DNA of 64,000 bases from an uncultured Roseobacter sp. Its GTDB lineage: Bacteria; Pseudomonadota; Alphaproteobacteria; Rhodobacterales; Rhodobacteraceae. Made by a program: the position numbers and the translations under genes. Position 1 is the stretch's first letter, and each line of letters opens with the position of its first letter. Location: positions 248,001 through 312,000 of the forward strand of contig NZ_CANMNK010000004.1 of assembly GCF_947499265.1 (NCBI RefSeq). Direction: 5' to 3'. This document shows, piece after piece, positions 46,681 through 55,666 of the stretch. The notes under the pieces are model-generated. The model made no database searches. It saw only the letters and a program-made list of their open reading frames with translations, and was not told the origin of the DNA.

Positions 46681-48054
46681 CTAGCTCTGTTCGGTCGTAT
46701 CTGAGACGGCTTTCTCGAATTCCGCCGAGGAGATGTCAACGTCGTCGCGTTGGGCCGCTAGCTTTTCAGTGAAGTGCTCTTGCAGGCCAAAAACCACTTT
46801 GGTTGGTAGCCGATCTCCTGTTGTTTGCTCGCGTTTCAAGATGTGTTCTTGCAGAGATTTGCTCGTTCGCGTTTGGTGAAAAAGCACAATATTCTCGTTT
46901 TCGACACTCAAAAGTGACGCGGCACTAAAAGCTTCTTCATCTGTGCCCTCGTCTGCTTGAGAGCGCCAGTCGACAATATTTGCAAGTTCTGAGTCCATTG
47001 CCGAGCGAAGCTCTTCCAGTCCATCGTCTGAACACTTTCGTCTGGCCGGGGTGACAAGAAGCAAGTACGCAAACTGCTGCCAGTAGACAGAAAACTCGTC
47101 CTGAATCTGCTTAATCCAATCCGCAATCGTGGCATCAGAAATCGCCTCTGATCTATGCCTCATTTCAGCTTCGAATTGAACGAGCTTACGGATTTCGTCG
47201 AGTGGTGATGCAGGCATGTGCTGCATTTGGCTAGAAAGCTTTGCCCCGGCATCGTCAGCGATCTTTTGCGACCATTCTCGCGCACTCTCGTAGACATGCA
47301 TCGATGCGGCGTAATGTTTGAAAGGACCTAAAACTACACCGCACTCAGAAGCGATCACTTCCCCAAGCATCGAAAACTCAAAGATATTGAATGGGAGCAG
47401 CACAGTCGCGTTGTTTGATCGCATTACGACCTGTGTGTGCAACGCCCCGTCTCGGATGTGAAAAAACATCCCGAAAGCACACGGAACATCCTTCGACTCA
47501 CGTGTTGCGTCCGTGGGCTGATAGATCGAAATTGCTGCTCGCCGAGAGTTGGAGTCTGCTTTCAGCTTATCGATGACGCCTTGAAGTTGGTCGATTCCCG
47601 GGAACGCCTGCCTAATGCGTGCACCGTACGAAGAGCCGGGAACGATAATCCCATCGTCAGAGAAGTTCTCAACTTGTTTTTGGTAGAATTTAATATCGGC
47701 AAGCCGGTTGTTGCCTGAGATCATCCAAACAAAGCGTGCGACTGCAACTGGAAGGTCGAGTTTGTAAGCATCATTACTGATGATGCGATCAAGAGGGTTC
47801 GAAAGAACAATCGAATACCCAAGACCTTCGTTTGTATCCTGCTGAATCCTTGCGCTGCCAGTATTCACCCCCTTCGCAACAGGTGAAGAAAGGATATCCG
47901 ACATCACCTTACGGAACATGGTATCCGCATCGTTGTGGCTGCCACCCTCAACTACAAAATAGTCTTCCACTTTTTCACTCCAAATATCGCAGTCGCTCGA
48001 AATTTCTTGGACCGCTGGGGGCCCAATTCTACAACAGGTAGGCTGTGTAGGCAT
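46681..48054 (-). CDS. Thymidylate synthase superfamily protein with C-terminal extension
   Basis: A 457-residue protein. Residues from about 45 to 270 follow the ThyA fold: RRAAISIYQPTDA, DVPCAFGMFFHIRDGALHTQ with the nucleophile Cys192, MRSNNATVLLPFNIFEFSML, and ASMHVYES with the ribose-binding His and Tyr. The Asn of PFNI, which reads uracil, is kept. The His after the catalytic Cys is Ala, and RS-x-D has become RSNN. The last 190 residues are not ThyA and are unassigned. It may be a thymidylate synthase or a nucleotide hydroxymethylase. It is first in a leftward operon. Confidence 0.85.
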   Translation of the reverse strand: MPTQPTCCRIGPPAVQEISSDCDIWSEKVEDYFVVEGGSHNDADTMFRKVMSDILSSPVAKGVNTGSARIQQDTNEGLGYSIVLSNPLDRIISNDAYKLDLPVAVARFVWMISGNNRLADIKFYQKQVENFSDDGIIVPGSSYGARIRQAFPGIDQLQGVIDKLKADSNSRRAAISIYQPTDATRESKDVPCAFGMFFHIRDGALHTQVVMRSNNATVLLPFNIFEFSMLGEVIASECGVVLGPFKHYAASMHVYESAREWSQKIADDAGAKLSSQMQHMPASPLDEIRKLVQFEAEMRHRSEAISDATIADWIKQIQDEFSVYWQQFAYLLLVTPARRKCSDDGLEELRSAMDSELANIVDWRSQADEGTDEEAFSAASLLSVENENIVLFHQTRTSKSLQEHILKREQTTGDRLPTKVVFGLQEHFTEKLAAQRDDVDISSAEFEKAVSDTTEQS

Positions 48055-48174
48055 TCATAACAACTAAATGTATACCAAATGCGGTGTGTGGCCAAGCCTT
48101 GCCAGCCTAGATCGGAGCGCTCGTTAAGTAAGTAACTTACCTTCTGCTCAAGGCAATCGCGCACATAAGGGCCC

Positions 48175-48831
48175 TTATTGCTGACTATCAGCAACCCAGC
48201 TTGGTGGCGGTCCGCTTGGAAAGCTCCACTTGAATCCAGTTCGCTCCTCCAGCTTTCTGAGTTGAACGTTAAGTCTTTCGATCATCAGGTTATCCAAGAA
48301 TTCAACAAGCGACTTCCACTCGTTGGCACCTCCGACGTGGAATCCCATTGTGAAGGTCACACCGATATCAAATCGCCCGTTCTCAAATTCGATTTGCAGG
48401 CTCCCTGAAATCGACTCGTGACCGCCGTTGTGAGCGTACCGCTTGTTTCGGAGGCGTATGATGTCGTCATGAATCGCCCTGAGATCACTTGGAATGGATT
48501 TGCGCGATACACCGCTGCCCATACCTCCCTCGATTAGCCGAACGTAAGTCGTGACAAACGCCATCGTCAGCATGTCATTCTCAAGTGCCCAATCCTTCGT
48601 CGGTTCGAATTTCGTCGGTGAAAGACGATGGTGAATGTAGCGTAAGCTTGCCATCGTTGGAAATGCATGAACGAGGCGATTCAGGTTTTTGAGGTTTGCA
48701 TCAGCATCTTCAAGGACGGCTTTGCCATCGTCGACTATCTTCTGAAAATGCTGCTGCCATTCAGGTGGTAGGTACTTAATCGCCTCCTCGGGGAAGACGA
48801 TGTACTCCTTGTCGCTAGGCTCCTCTGTCAT
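48175..48831 (-). CDS. HEPN-like protein (putative)
   Basis: A 218-residue, mostly helical protein. The segment DIIRLRNKRYAHNGGH (Arg128 to His134) has the R-x(4-6)-H motif and the 'R-K-YAH' flavour of AbiU2-type HEPN proteins, many of which are RNases in defence or toxin-antitoxin systems. The rest has no known motif. It is divergent from the SIR2-Argonaute operon, with a shared 155-bp intergenic region, so it could be an extra defence gene or an unrelated one. Confidence 0.6.
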   Translation of the reverse strand: MTEEPSDKEYIVFPEEAIKYLPPEWQQHFQKIVDDGKAVLEDADANLKNLNRLVHAFPTMASLRYIHHRLSPTKFEPTKDWALENDMLTMAFVTTYVRLIEGGMGSGVSRKSIPSDLRAIHDDIIRLRNKRYAHNGGHESISGSLQIEFENGRFDIGVTFTMGFHVGGANEWKSLVEFLDNLMIERLNVQLRKLEERTGFKWSFPSGPPPSWVADSQQ

Positions 48832-48986
48832 ACCTTCTTTTGTTCCTGGGTCTGTTGCCGAGCATTCTAGCCTGACGGGTCTTTCGGATTGTTTGGTTCA
48901 TCAACAATATGTGCGTCGATGTGAATAAACCACAACACCGAGTATCAATTCTTGTTTTGTTCGCGTGATGGAGTCATTGTTGGTGA

Positions 48987-51545
48987 ATGTCACACAAGTC
49001 ATCTGTCGCGATTCTCTCGTCTCTCTTTCGCCCCGAGAATGATGCTCGGCCTACGCTGCTGCTCGGTGCTGGCGCTTCTTTCACATCGGGCATTCCTTTG
49101 GCTGGCGAAAGTGTTCGCAGGCTGGCAAAGCAAGTCTTTGCAGAGCGGGAGCTCGGTGGTCGGGTTCCAGTCGATCAGATCAAGCCATCCGAATGGATGA
49201 ATTGGCTCAGGAACCACGAATGGTTCCTACCAGGTGATGACAGTCTCGCTGAGAATTTTCCTCTGATCATTGAGCATCTACTTCAGCCCGAAGCTTACCG
49301 GCGCAAACTGCTCCTAGAGCTTACGAGCAACAAGGGAGACATTGGGACCGGCTATCACGCACTTGCTGACCTAGTGCTCCGTGGTTTGGCGGGCACTGTG
49401 ATGACCACAAATTTCGATCTGTGCCTGCCTAAGGCTCTCGCAGAAAAGCAACCGCACATCCGCCACGTTGCAGAAGTGAACCGAAGCGAGAATGACTTTA
49501 ATGAGTTTAGCCTTTTCGCCAAAGCACAGATCGTGTGGCTTCACGGTAAGGCAGAACAATACACGGACCGGAATCTGATCGAAGAAACCAAGACACTCGA
49601 CGCGGTTCTCTTGGAGCGTCTTCGCCCGTTGCTGGACGCGACACCCCTTGTCGTCATGGGCTACCGCGGTGCGGAGGACTCGATCATGAAATCGTTGCTC
49701 GGCGATGAAAATCAGAAATTCAGGCAAGGTGTCTACTGGTGCACAAGAGGAAGCGAGGCCCTTCATCCCAACGTCGAAGCATTGAAAAAAAGGCTGGGCC
49801 GAAATTTTAGGCGGCTGGACATTTCGGGCTTCGACGAAGCTGTAGGAGACCTCAACCTCGAATTGGCGGGTATTCAACGCTTTGCCCAACCAATCACATC
49901 GCAAGAAAATCAAGAGTATGATGACCTCATTTGCGAAGGAGCCGTGTGGGCAGACGTTGATGCTGACCTAGCACTGAGTACCTTAAGGCGATATTGCGAG
50001 AAGCTCGAGCGCGGATCTTTGTCGGCGGCGGAGCTCAAACCTCTGATGCGCGAGATAGGGCTGTTACGCAAAGACCCCGAGGGGAACGAACTCCCAAGTA
50101 ATGGTTGTGTGCTGCTGTTCGGTAGGCAGCCTGAGCGGTTCTTCCCGCATTCGGTATTGACCGCTACGGTTTCAAACAAGAAGCGAACGGTCTTTCAAGG
50201 CAACCTCATCAAACAGTACAACGATGCGTTGAACTGGTTGGAAACCAAGGATGTAAACCCCGAGATCAAGGTCAAAGGCAAACAAAAGCACGTATCTCGT
50301 CTTGCATATCCTGAACGCGCACTGATTGAGCTGCTCGTAAACATGATAGTTCACCGCGATTATGAAGCTCACCAGCCATCTACAATCAATGTCGAAGACA
50401 ATTACAGCATCACATTTACGAACCCTGCGATCATGTCGCCCAGGTCCAAAGTCCGTCTCGCAACAGATGAGAATGGCGCGTTTGATCCGGTCCCTGAGTT
50501 CAGCGACCTGCGCAACCGGTCCCTGTGCGATGTTTTTTTTGGAATCAGTGCGATGGAGCGGGCGGGAACAGGCCTGAGCGATGCACTCAGTCTTTGTACC
50601 GATGCAGGCGGATCGTCACTTTTTGCGTTTCCGCCAGGTGCCGAGCGGTTTGTTGGAAAGCTCTTTCGACCAGGTGCGTCCGCAGGGTCCGCAGCTGTTT
50701 CGATCGACAAAAGACCGATTGGAACCTACACCCTCAACACATTGGTGTTCTCGGCACTCCCGCAGTGTATCACGAAGCTGAACATTGACGGAGGCTGGGC
50801 AGACCTCAAGTCAAAAGCGGCATTGACGGAAGCTGGACCATTTGTCTTCGAAAGCCGATCAGGCTTGCTTTGGACCTTTCTCGATCCCGTACTTGCCTCC
50901 TCGATCTTTGGTGGTGTGCTAAAGGGTGAACATGAAGAAGTTTCCTTAGCCACAGCCGACGAAGATCCGATCATACACAAAAAGATCGCATGGCTCATGC
51001 GCAAGCACTTCGAAGGGTATTTGCGTTCCTTTGAGGAAGATGGCCTCATCATCGAAAAGACCAAAAAAGGTTTTCCAGCCAAGCGTGCTTACTTCAAGAG
51101 CAAGGGGCAAAAAAACCGCACAATCGTTTACGACAGTCCTTTACGAAAGGGGATCAGGAGGGGTGTGGTCAAGAAGCGCGGCGATGAAGGTCAGCCGTGG
51201 TTCGAGTGCGAAGGTTTCGGCTATGAAATCGTCCGGTTTGGTGAGGGTTGGGGCGTAAGGATCAAACCGTTTTACATGTTCACCAAGAAAGACGGTCAAT
51301 CTCCACTGCCAGGCTACCTCAGAACAAAACGGGCAACACGCAGAATAAGGTTCGATAGGAACACCAACGTCGACAGCGATTTCGTCTTTTGGGGACGCTT
51401 CTTATCAAGAGGGCAACAAACCATAAGTATCGGCGATAGCCACGTGCAAGACCTCATACTTGAGGGAAGTTTCTTTATGGCAGATGTGACCGAGGAAGGA
51501 TTACTGAGCGATGACAGTTCAGCTGAAGATCGACGTCCTGCATGA
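48987..51545 (+). CDS. SIR2-HATPase-APAZ effector partner of short Argonaute
   Basis: An 852-residue, three-part protein. Residues 1-290 are SIR2-like: LLLGAGASFTSGIPLA (from residue 24), TTNFDLCLP, IVWLHGKAEQ and VVMGYRGAEDSIM. Residues 300-560 look like the C-terminal half of RecG/Schlafen-type ATP-binding proteins, with YPERALIELLVNMIVHRDYE (HRDY at 456-459), RNRSLCDVFF and ERAGTGLSDAL. Residues 570-852 resemble APAZ, with FYMFTKKDGQSPLPGYLRTK, IRFDRNTNVDSDFVFWGRFL. In SPARSA systems the SIR2 part destroys NAD+ after target recognition. It overlaps the Argonaute gene by 35 bp. Confidence 0.9.
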   Translation: MSHKSSVAILSSLFRPENDARPTLLLGAGASFTSGIPLAGESVRRLAKQVFAERELGGRVPVDQIKPSEWMNWLRNHEWFLPGDDSLAENFPLIIEHLLQPEAYRRKLLLELTSNKGDIGTGYHALADLVLRGLAGTVMTTNFDLCLPKALAEKQPHIRHVAEVNRSENDFNEFSLFAKAQIVWLHGKAEQYTDRNLIEETKTLDAVLLERLRPLLDATPLVVMGYRGAEDSIMKSLLGDENQKFRQGVYWCTRGSEALHPNVEALKKRLGRNFRRLDISGFDEAVGDLNLELAGIQRFAQPITSQENQEYDDLICEGAVWADVDADLALSTLRRYCEKLERGSLSAAELKPLMREIGLLRKDPEGNELPSNGCVLLFGRQPERFFPHSVLTATVSNKKRTVFQGNLIKQYNDALNWLETKDVNPEIKVKGKQKHVSRLAYPERALIELLVNMIVHRDYEAHQPSTINVEDNYSITFTNPAIMSPRSKVRLATDENGAFDPVPEFSDLRNRSLCDVFFGISAMERAGTGLSDALSLCTDAGGSSLFAFPPGAERFVGKLFRPGASAGSAAVSIDKRPIGTYTLNTLVFSALPQCITKLNIDGGWADLKSKAALTEAGPFVFESRSGLLWTFLDPVLASSIFGGVLKGEHEEVSLATADEDPIIHKKIAWLMRKHFEGYLRSFEEDGLIIEKTKKGFPAKRAYFKSKGQKNRTIVYDSPLRKGIRRGVVKKRGDEGQPWFECEGFGYEIVRFGEGWGVRIKPFYMFTKKDGQSPLPGYLRTKRATRRIRFDRNTNVDSDFVFWGRFLSRGQQTISIGDSHVQDLILEGSFFMADVTEEGLLSDDSSAEDRRPA

Positions 51546-53013
51546 ACCTATGCTCGAGTTTTCCAACGGAGAGCTCGATGTTGATCCCCGACGCGCTTTG
51601 CCCTTGTCTGGACCATCGGACAATCGTGGTGAAAAGGTTATTCGCCTTGGCTTTGTTGGACTGGCTGACGACGTTCGCGCGGCGACCGAGTGGTTCTCAA
51701 GACTCGAGCAGTTCATGCCGGCGCAAGAAAAAAACTCGCAACGCTATAGAGACTGGCCGGGGCTAAAGAGTGCACTCAATGCTCGGTTTGAAATCGATGA
51801 ACGCCAAAAGCGTATTATCGATTCATCAAAGTACCAACTGCTTGTAAGTGAAGCCCATCGCGGCCAGAAGTTTGGCGAACTCGTCGAGCTGTTTGAAGAT
51901 GCGATAGCCAGCCTTTACGGCGATGAGGCTCCGGATTGCATTGTCCTTTGCATAAAGCCGGAACTCGGCGACCTGCGCGCGGCCAATCCAGGTCTTAGCC
52001 CCGAAGAACGACATGCGCTCGAGATGGTGAGAGCAGAAGAAGAAAGCGACCAGCTCGCGCTCTTCCAACCGACGCCAGAAGAACTGGAGGCCGCAAGCGC
52101 GCTCCAGACTATGGCCGACGACCTTCTTTTCAGGACTTTCTATCGCGCGCTCAAAGCTCGGATAATGTCAGATAATCAGGCGGTACCCGTCCAAATCATT
52201 AGACGGGAGACCATCGATCGTCCCGATGAAAAGGGGCACAGCCATGCGACCCGAGCGTGGAATGCTGCAGTTTCGATATACTACAAAGCTAAGGGTATAC
52301 CTTGGAGGCCAGCAGACCTGCCAAAGAACGTCTGCTTTGTAGGTGTTTCTTTTCATCACATGAAGAAGCGCGGCGGTCATCTCGTTTATGCCAGCGTGGC
52401 TCAGGCGTATTCAACTGATATCGAACCATTTGCGATCAAGGGCGCAAACATTGATCACAACCAGAAACGAGACAGGCAACCTTATCTCGACGAAGATCAG
52501 GCCAGCGGTTTGATGGAGCAGATACTTAACGAGTACGAAAAACGAGCGGGCGTGAGCCCAGACCGAGTTGTTGTTCACAAAACGACGCACTACCAACCAG
52601 AAGAGGAGACAGGGTTCCGCAAGGTAGCAGACGGACGCATTGCCAACTGCGATTTGGTTTGGCTTCGCAACACGTCCTTTCGAGTGGTCCGAAAGGGCAC
52701 GGAGGAGCCTTGGAGAGGGACGCTGTGTTCACTCGACCAGCACGACTACCTGTTCACAAGCGGCTATGTGCCTTGGTGGAATGAGTTTCCGGGCATGCAT
52801 ATCCCCGCACCACTCGAGATAGGCAGCATGGGAGAAACCGATATTCGCGCGCGGGCACAAGAAATCTTGGCGCTCACAAAGATGAATTGGAACTCAAGTG
52901 ACGGGATAACAAGGCTTCCAATTACTTTGCTCTTCGCAAAACGAGTTGGCGAGCTCATGTGCGAGTTATCGGACAACGCAACGCCCAATCCTTCTTACCG
53001 GTTTTACATTTGA
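51511..53013 (+). CDS. Short prokaryotic Argonaute (MID-PIWI), catalytically inactive
   Basis: A 500-residue protein of the short pAgo type. Its beginning, HEPMLEFSNGELDVDPRRAL then IRLGFVGLADDVRAATEWF, is the family MID start. The PIWI part carries CFVGVSFHHMKKRGG (residues 275 on), VVVHKTTHYQPEEETGF and the terminal PSYRFYI. At the first and third acidic positions of the DEDX tetrad stand Ser280 and Thr (VHKTT), so slicing is not expected. Guide-dependent target sensing that activates the SIR2 partner is the known mode for the family. The start is inside the partner gene. Confidence 0.92.
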   Translation: MTVQLKIDVLHEPMLEFSNGELDVDPRRALPLSGPSDNRGEKVIRLGFVGLADDVRAATEWFSRLEQFMPAQEKNSQRYRDWPGLKSALNARFEIDERQKRIIDSSKYQLLVSEAHRGQKFGELVELFEDAIASLYGDEAPDCIVLCIKPELGDLRAANPGLSPEERHALEMVRAEEESDQLALFQPTPEELEAASALQTMADDLLFRTFYRALKARIMSDNQAVPVQIIRRETIDRPDEKGHSHATRAWNAAVSIYYKAKGIPWRPADLPKNVCFVGVSFHHMKKRGGHLVYASVAQAYSTDIEPFAIKGANIDHNQKRDRQPYLDEDQASGLMEQILNEYEKRAGVSPDRVVVHKTTHYQPEEETGFRKVADGRIANCDLVWLRNTSFRVVRKGTEEPWRGTLCSLDQHDYLFTSGYVPWWNEFPGMHIPAPLEIGSMGETDIRARAQEILALTKMNWNSSDGITRLPITLLFAKRVGELMCELSDNATPNPSYRFYI

Positions 53014-53334
53014 GCACGCGTCCGTGCAGAATTGCGAAACGGGCAGCATATGGATCGCGAAATAAGGATTGCGAGCCTCGACTGAACATCCACAGAGAAA
53101 GGCAGCTATGCGGGTTGCGACTGCAGAAATTTCATCGGTTGGCTAACTCCGGCTATGGGCCGATGGCCCCCGGGGGGTCATAGACTGATGGTGCTGCCAC
53201 CCAGCAGTCCGTTCTGAGCCACTCAGATACCGTGGTGCGAAAAATCGCTGAGAGCGCACTTTTGCAAACCCTTCACCTGCGGTTTCAAGATTTGCGGCAG
53301 TCTCTACCAAGCGGGAAAATTTCTGCAGGCCAGC
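53014..53334. other. Intergenic stretch between Argonaute and relaxase remnant
   Basis: 321 bp without a convincing gene. A frame open from 53218 leads into the relaxase remnant but has no start codon and random composition. A G/C-rich knot GGCCCCCGGGGGG lies near 53165. Confidence 0.45.
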
Positions 53335-54003
53335 TTCCACCTCTCCGTGAAGACGATCAAACGCAGCGCCGGGCGCTCTGCCACGGCAGCCGCGCCTTGC
53401 CGTGTCGGGGAGCGCATCGAGCGTCAGCGTGAAGGCCGGGTCCATGATTACACCCGTAAGCAAGGCATCGAGGAGACCTTCATTCTGACCCCGAAGGACG
53501 CCCCGGACTGGGCTAAGGACCGGTCCCGCCTCTGGAACGAGGTAGAGGCTTTCGAGACTCGCCGCAACTCTGTCACCGCCTGCGAATGGGAGCTGGCCTT
53601 GCCGTCAGAGATCAGCGCGGAGGACCGCTCGCAAATCACCCGAGACTTCGCTCAGGAGCTGGTCAGCCGCTACGGCGTCGCCGTCGATGTGGCGATCGAT
53701 GCGCCGCACCGAGAAGGCGATCAGCGGAACCACCATGCCCATGTTCTGACTTCCACCCGCAAGCTGGAGGCGCAAGGCTTCACCGCCAAGACCCGCGTGC
53801 TCGATTCCGCGAAGACCGGCGGCGTTGAGATCGAGCAGATGCGCGGCCTCTGGGCCGAGTTGCAGAACCGTGCCCTGGAGCGGGCAGTGGAGCTGGACCG
53901 TGTCGATCACCGGTTGCTTGAAGCGCAGCGCGAGGCAGCGGTTGAGCGCGGTGACGATCTGGCCGCCGAGGAACTGGACCGTGATCCTGGTCTCAGACAC
54001 TGA
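53335..54003 (+). pseudogene. MobA/MobL relaxase remnant
   Basis: Part of a plasmid relaxase that nicks oriT. The recognisable sequence starts with FHLSVKTIKRSAGRSATAAA, runs through EGRVHDYTRKQGIEETFIL and RSRLWNEVEAFETRRN, and includes the metal-site histidines NHHAHVLTSTRKLEA. The usual MAIYH start is missing and the product stops at residue ~218, shortly after ELDRVDHRLLEAQREAA, where full proteins carry several hundred more residues. It is truncated at both ends and marks a former mobilisable plasmid or element. Confidence 0.8.
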
Positions 54004-54252
54004 CAGACTGACTGCTATGCATGATAACGTGGGAAGCGAGGACGAACGAGGGAGCGGTGAACTACTTGTCCGGTTCGAACAGGCGCTGGTGCTTCGCAAA
54101 ACGCTACCGCTGCTTGTTCTGACGATTGCGTTTTTGCCGAGAATTTCATGAAGACAGTTGAACGAATTTCTGGTAGCTTCTAACACCATTAGAGTGAGGG
54201 CTAGTTTTCGCAACGGAGCAAAAACAAAGTCAAAAATCGAAAGGAATTAACG

Positions 54253-54522
54253 ATGGGGACGATAAAGTCGGCGTCCACGACCGGATCGCTTAGAAAAATC
54301 GATGCTGTGGTCAGGCTATCAGCTAAAGATCGAGAACTTGGCGCTCAAGTTATGTCAAACCCGACAGCTGCGTTACAGGCACATGGTATTGGACTTACTC
54401 AAGATGAAACGGTTGCATACCTCGATATCATGGGCAAAACGGTCGAATCTACTTTCCTGCATGACGCTACTGCTGAACATGGCGACTGGATCGCAGAGAT
54501 GAGGGACTTAGCGAAAGCGTGA
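54253..54522 (+). CDS. Small leader-like protein (NHLP-type), candidate precursor or carrier
   Basis: An 89-residue protein with AAAGGA 8 bp before the ATG. Residues 13-60 (RKIDAVVRLSAKDRELGAQV, MSNPTAALQAHGIGLTQDE) resemble nitrile-hydratase-like leader peptides. The last 29 residues are acidic and rather ordinary (GKTVESTFLHDATAEHGDW). The same domain recurs at the C-terminus of the radical SAM protein encoded at 57013. The stop overlaps the GTG of the ATP-grasp gene. It could be a RiPP precursor or a recognition partner; no clear core peptide is visible. Confidence 0.65.
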   Translation: MGTIKSASTTGSLRKIDAVVRLSAKDRELGAQVMSNPTAALQAHGIGLTQDETVAYLDIMGKTVESTFLHDATAEHGDWIAEMRDLAKA

Positions 54523-55655
54523 GTTTCGGCCCACTGCACTATGTTGCGGCCGATTTCCTCATAGATCAAACCGGAAGCCTCCGGTTGATAGAGCTAAACT
54601 CTTTGCCAGGCGACCTTACTGTTCTGGCAAGGGAAGCGGTGCGCTCATCGGAAGCAAAGAGCGAAAATCCGCTGTCCATATATGCCCGCGCATTGTCGGA
54701 ACTGTGCAAGAAAAACAAAAGAAACATCATAATACTATCGGAGCGTTTTGAGTTTGATCTTATCCAAGATGTGAGACCTACCCAGATCGTCTTACGTAAA
54801 GGCGATGACCATCCGGTCACCGAAAGCGCCAAATCTGTAATCCGTCTTCTAAATGCGTTGAGAACTGAACTAAGGGTTCTCGGACACAATATCGCGTTTG
54901 CTGATGCGAGGTTTCTAGACTCGCTATCTAAAGAAGGTACTCGGAATTTTAATGTCGTGGACGCCCGGTCGTCCGACTTATCGCATTGGTTGATCCCTGA
55001 TAGCGTTAGGCAAACCCACAGTTTTTGTCGCGATAAACTACTTCTTGCACAACTCTTCCCCGCCGACTGTCATAGATGGATGATTGCTACGTGTGATGCG
55101 AGTGCCGACTATGAAGAGGTATCAGAGTTTTGTTCCCGGTTTGAGTATCTAATCGTTAAGCCGCGTTTTGGTTATGGCTCACTAGGTGTCGAGCGATACA
55201 GGGCAGAGGACCTCTGTTCGTTGCTGCAATCCGGAGGTCTTCATGCGATGACTGGCAGCAAAGAGCGACTAAAATCCTATGTGATACAGGAGTGGGTTAG
55301 ACCCTCTGAGCTTCCTGGTAGAGAAAGTAGACTATTTGACCTACGGCTACATTTGGTATCCGGAAAGATTGTTGTTGGCTATGTTCGAACTGCATGCGGC
55401 AAGAATACGGAGGCCCTCAGCTCTTCCCCACTTTCTTGGCTGACCACCTTAGGAGATATGGAGTATATTTACTCAAACCCCGAATTAGAGAGTTTCGTTA
55501 ATAGGATTTGCCCAAACTTTGAAGGAGAAGCAGAGGGCATACTGGTTGAAGTCCGGTCAAGACTAGCACAGAGGAGACAGAAGGTTGAACCTGGCACGGC
55601 AAGTGAGCGGTTTGCGGGTCTAACGAAACGCAAGACCCCACTTTCATACGCTTAA
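54519..55655 (+). CDS. ATP-grasp-like ligase, apparently circularly permuted
   Basis: A 378-residue protein with a GTG start coupled (GTGA) to the previous stop. The N-terminus, YVAADFLIDQTGSLRLIELN followed by SLPGDL, is the metal-binding end of an ATP-grasp domain. The ATP-lobe motifs come later: YLIVKPRFGYGSLGVERY, SYVIQEWVRP, RLFDLRLHLVSGKIVVGYVR. The order is reversed compared with normal ATP-grasp enzymes and no second metal motif follows, as in circularly permuted ATP-grasp families. It probably forms an amide or ester on a peptide or small acid. The alternative is a scar of two domains. Confidence 0.7.
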   Translation: MSFGPLHYVAADFLIDQTGSLRLIELNSLPGDLTVLAREAVRSSEAKSENPLSIYARALSELCKKNKRNIIILSERFEFDLIQDVRPTQIVLRKGDDHPVTESAKSVIRLLNALRTELRVLGHNIAFADARFLDSLSKEGTRNFNVVDARSSDLSHWLIPDSVRQTHSFCRDKLLLAQLFPADCHRWMIATCDASADYEEVSEFCSRFEYLIVKPRFGYGSLGVERYRAEDLCSLLQSGGLHAMTGSKERLKSYVIQEWVRPSELPGRESRLFDLRLHLVSGKIVVGYVRTACGKNTEALSSSPLSWLTTLGDMEYIYSNPELESFVNRICPNFEGEAEGILVEVRSRLAQRRQKVEPGTASERFAGLTKRKTPLSYA

Positions 55656-55666
55656 CCTTCACAGCT

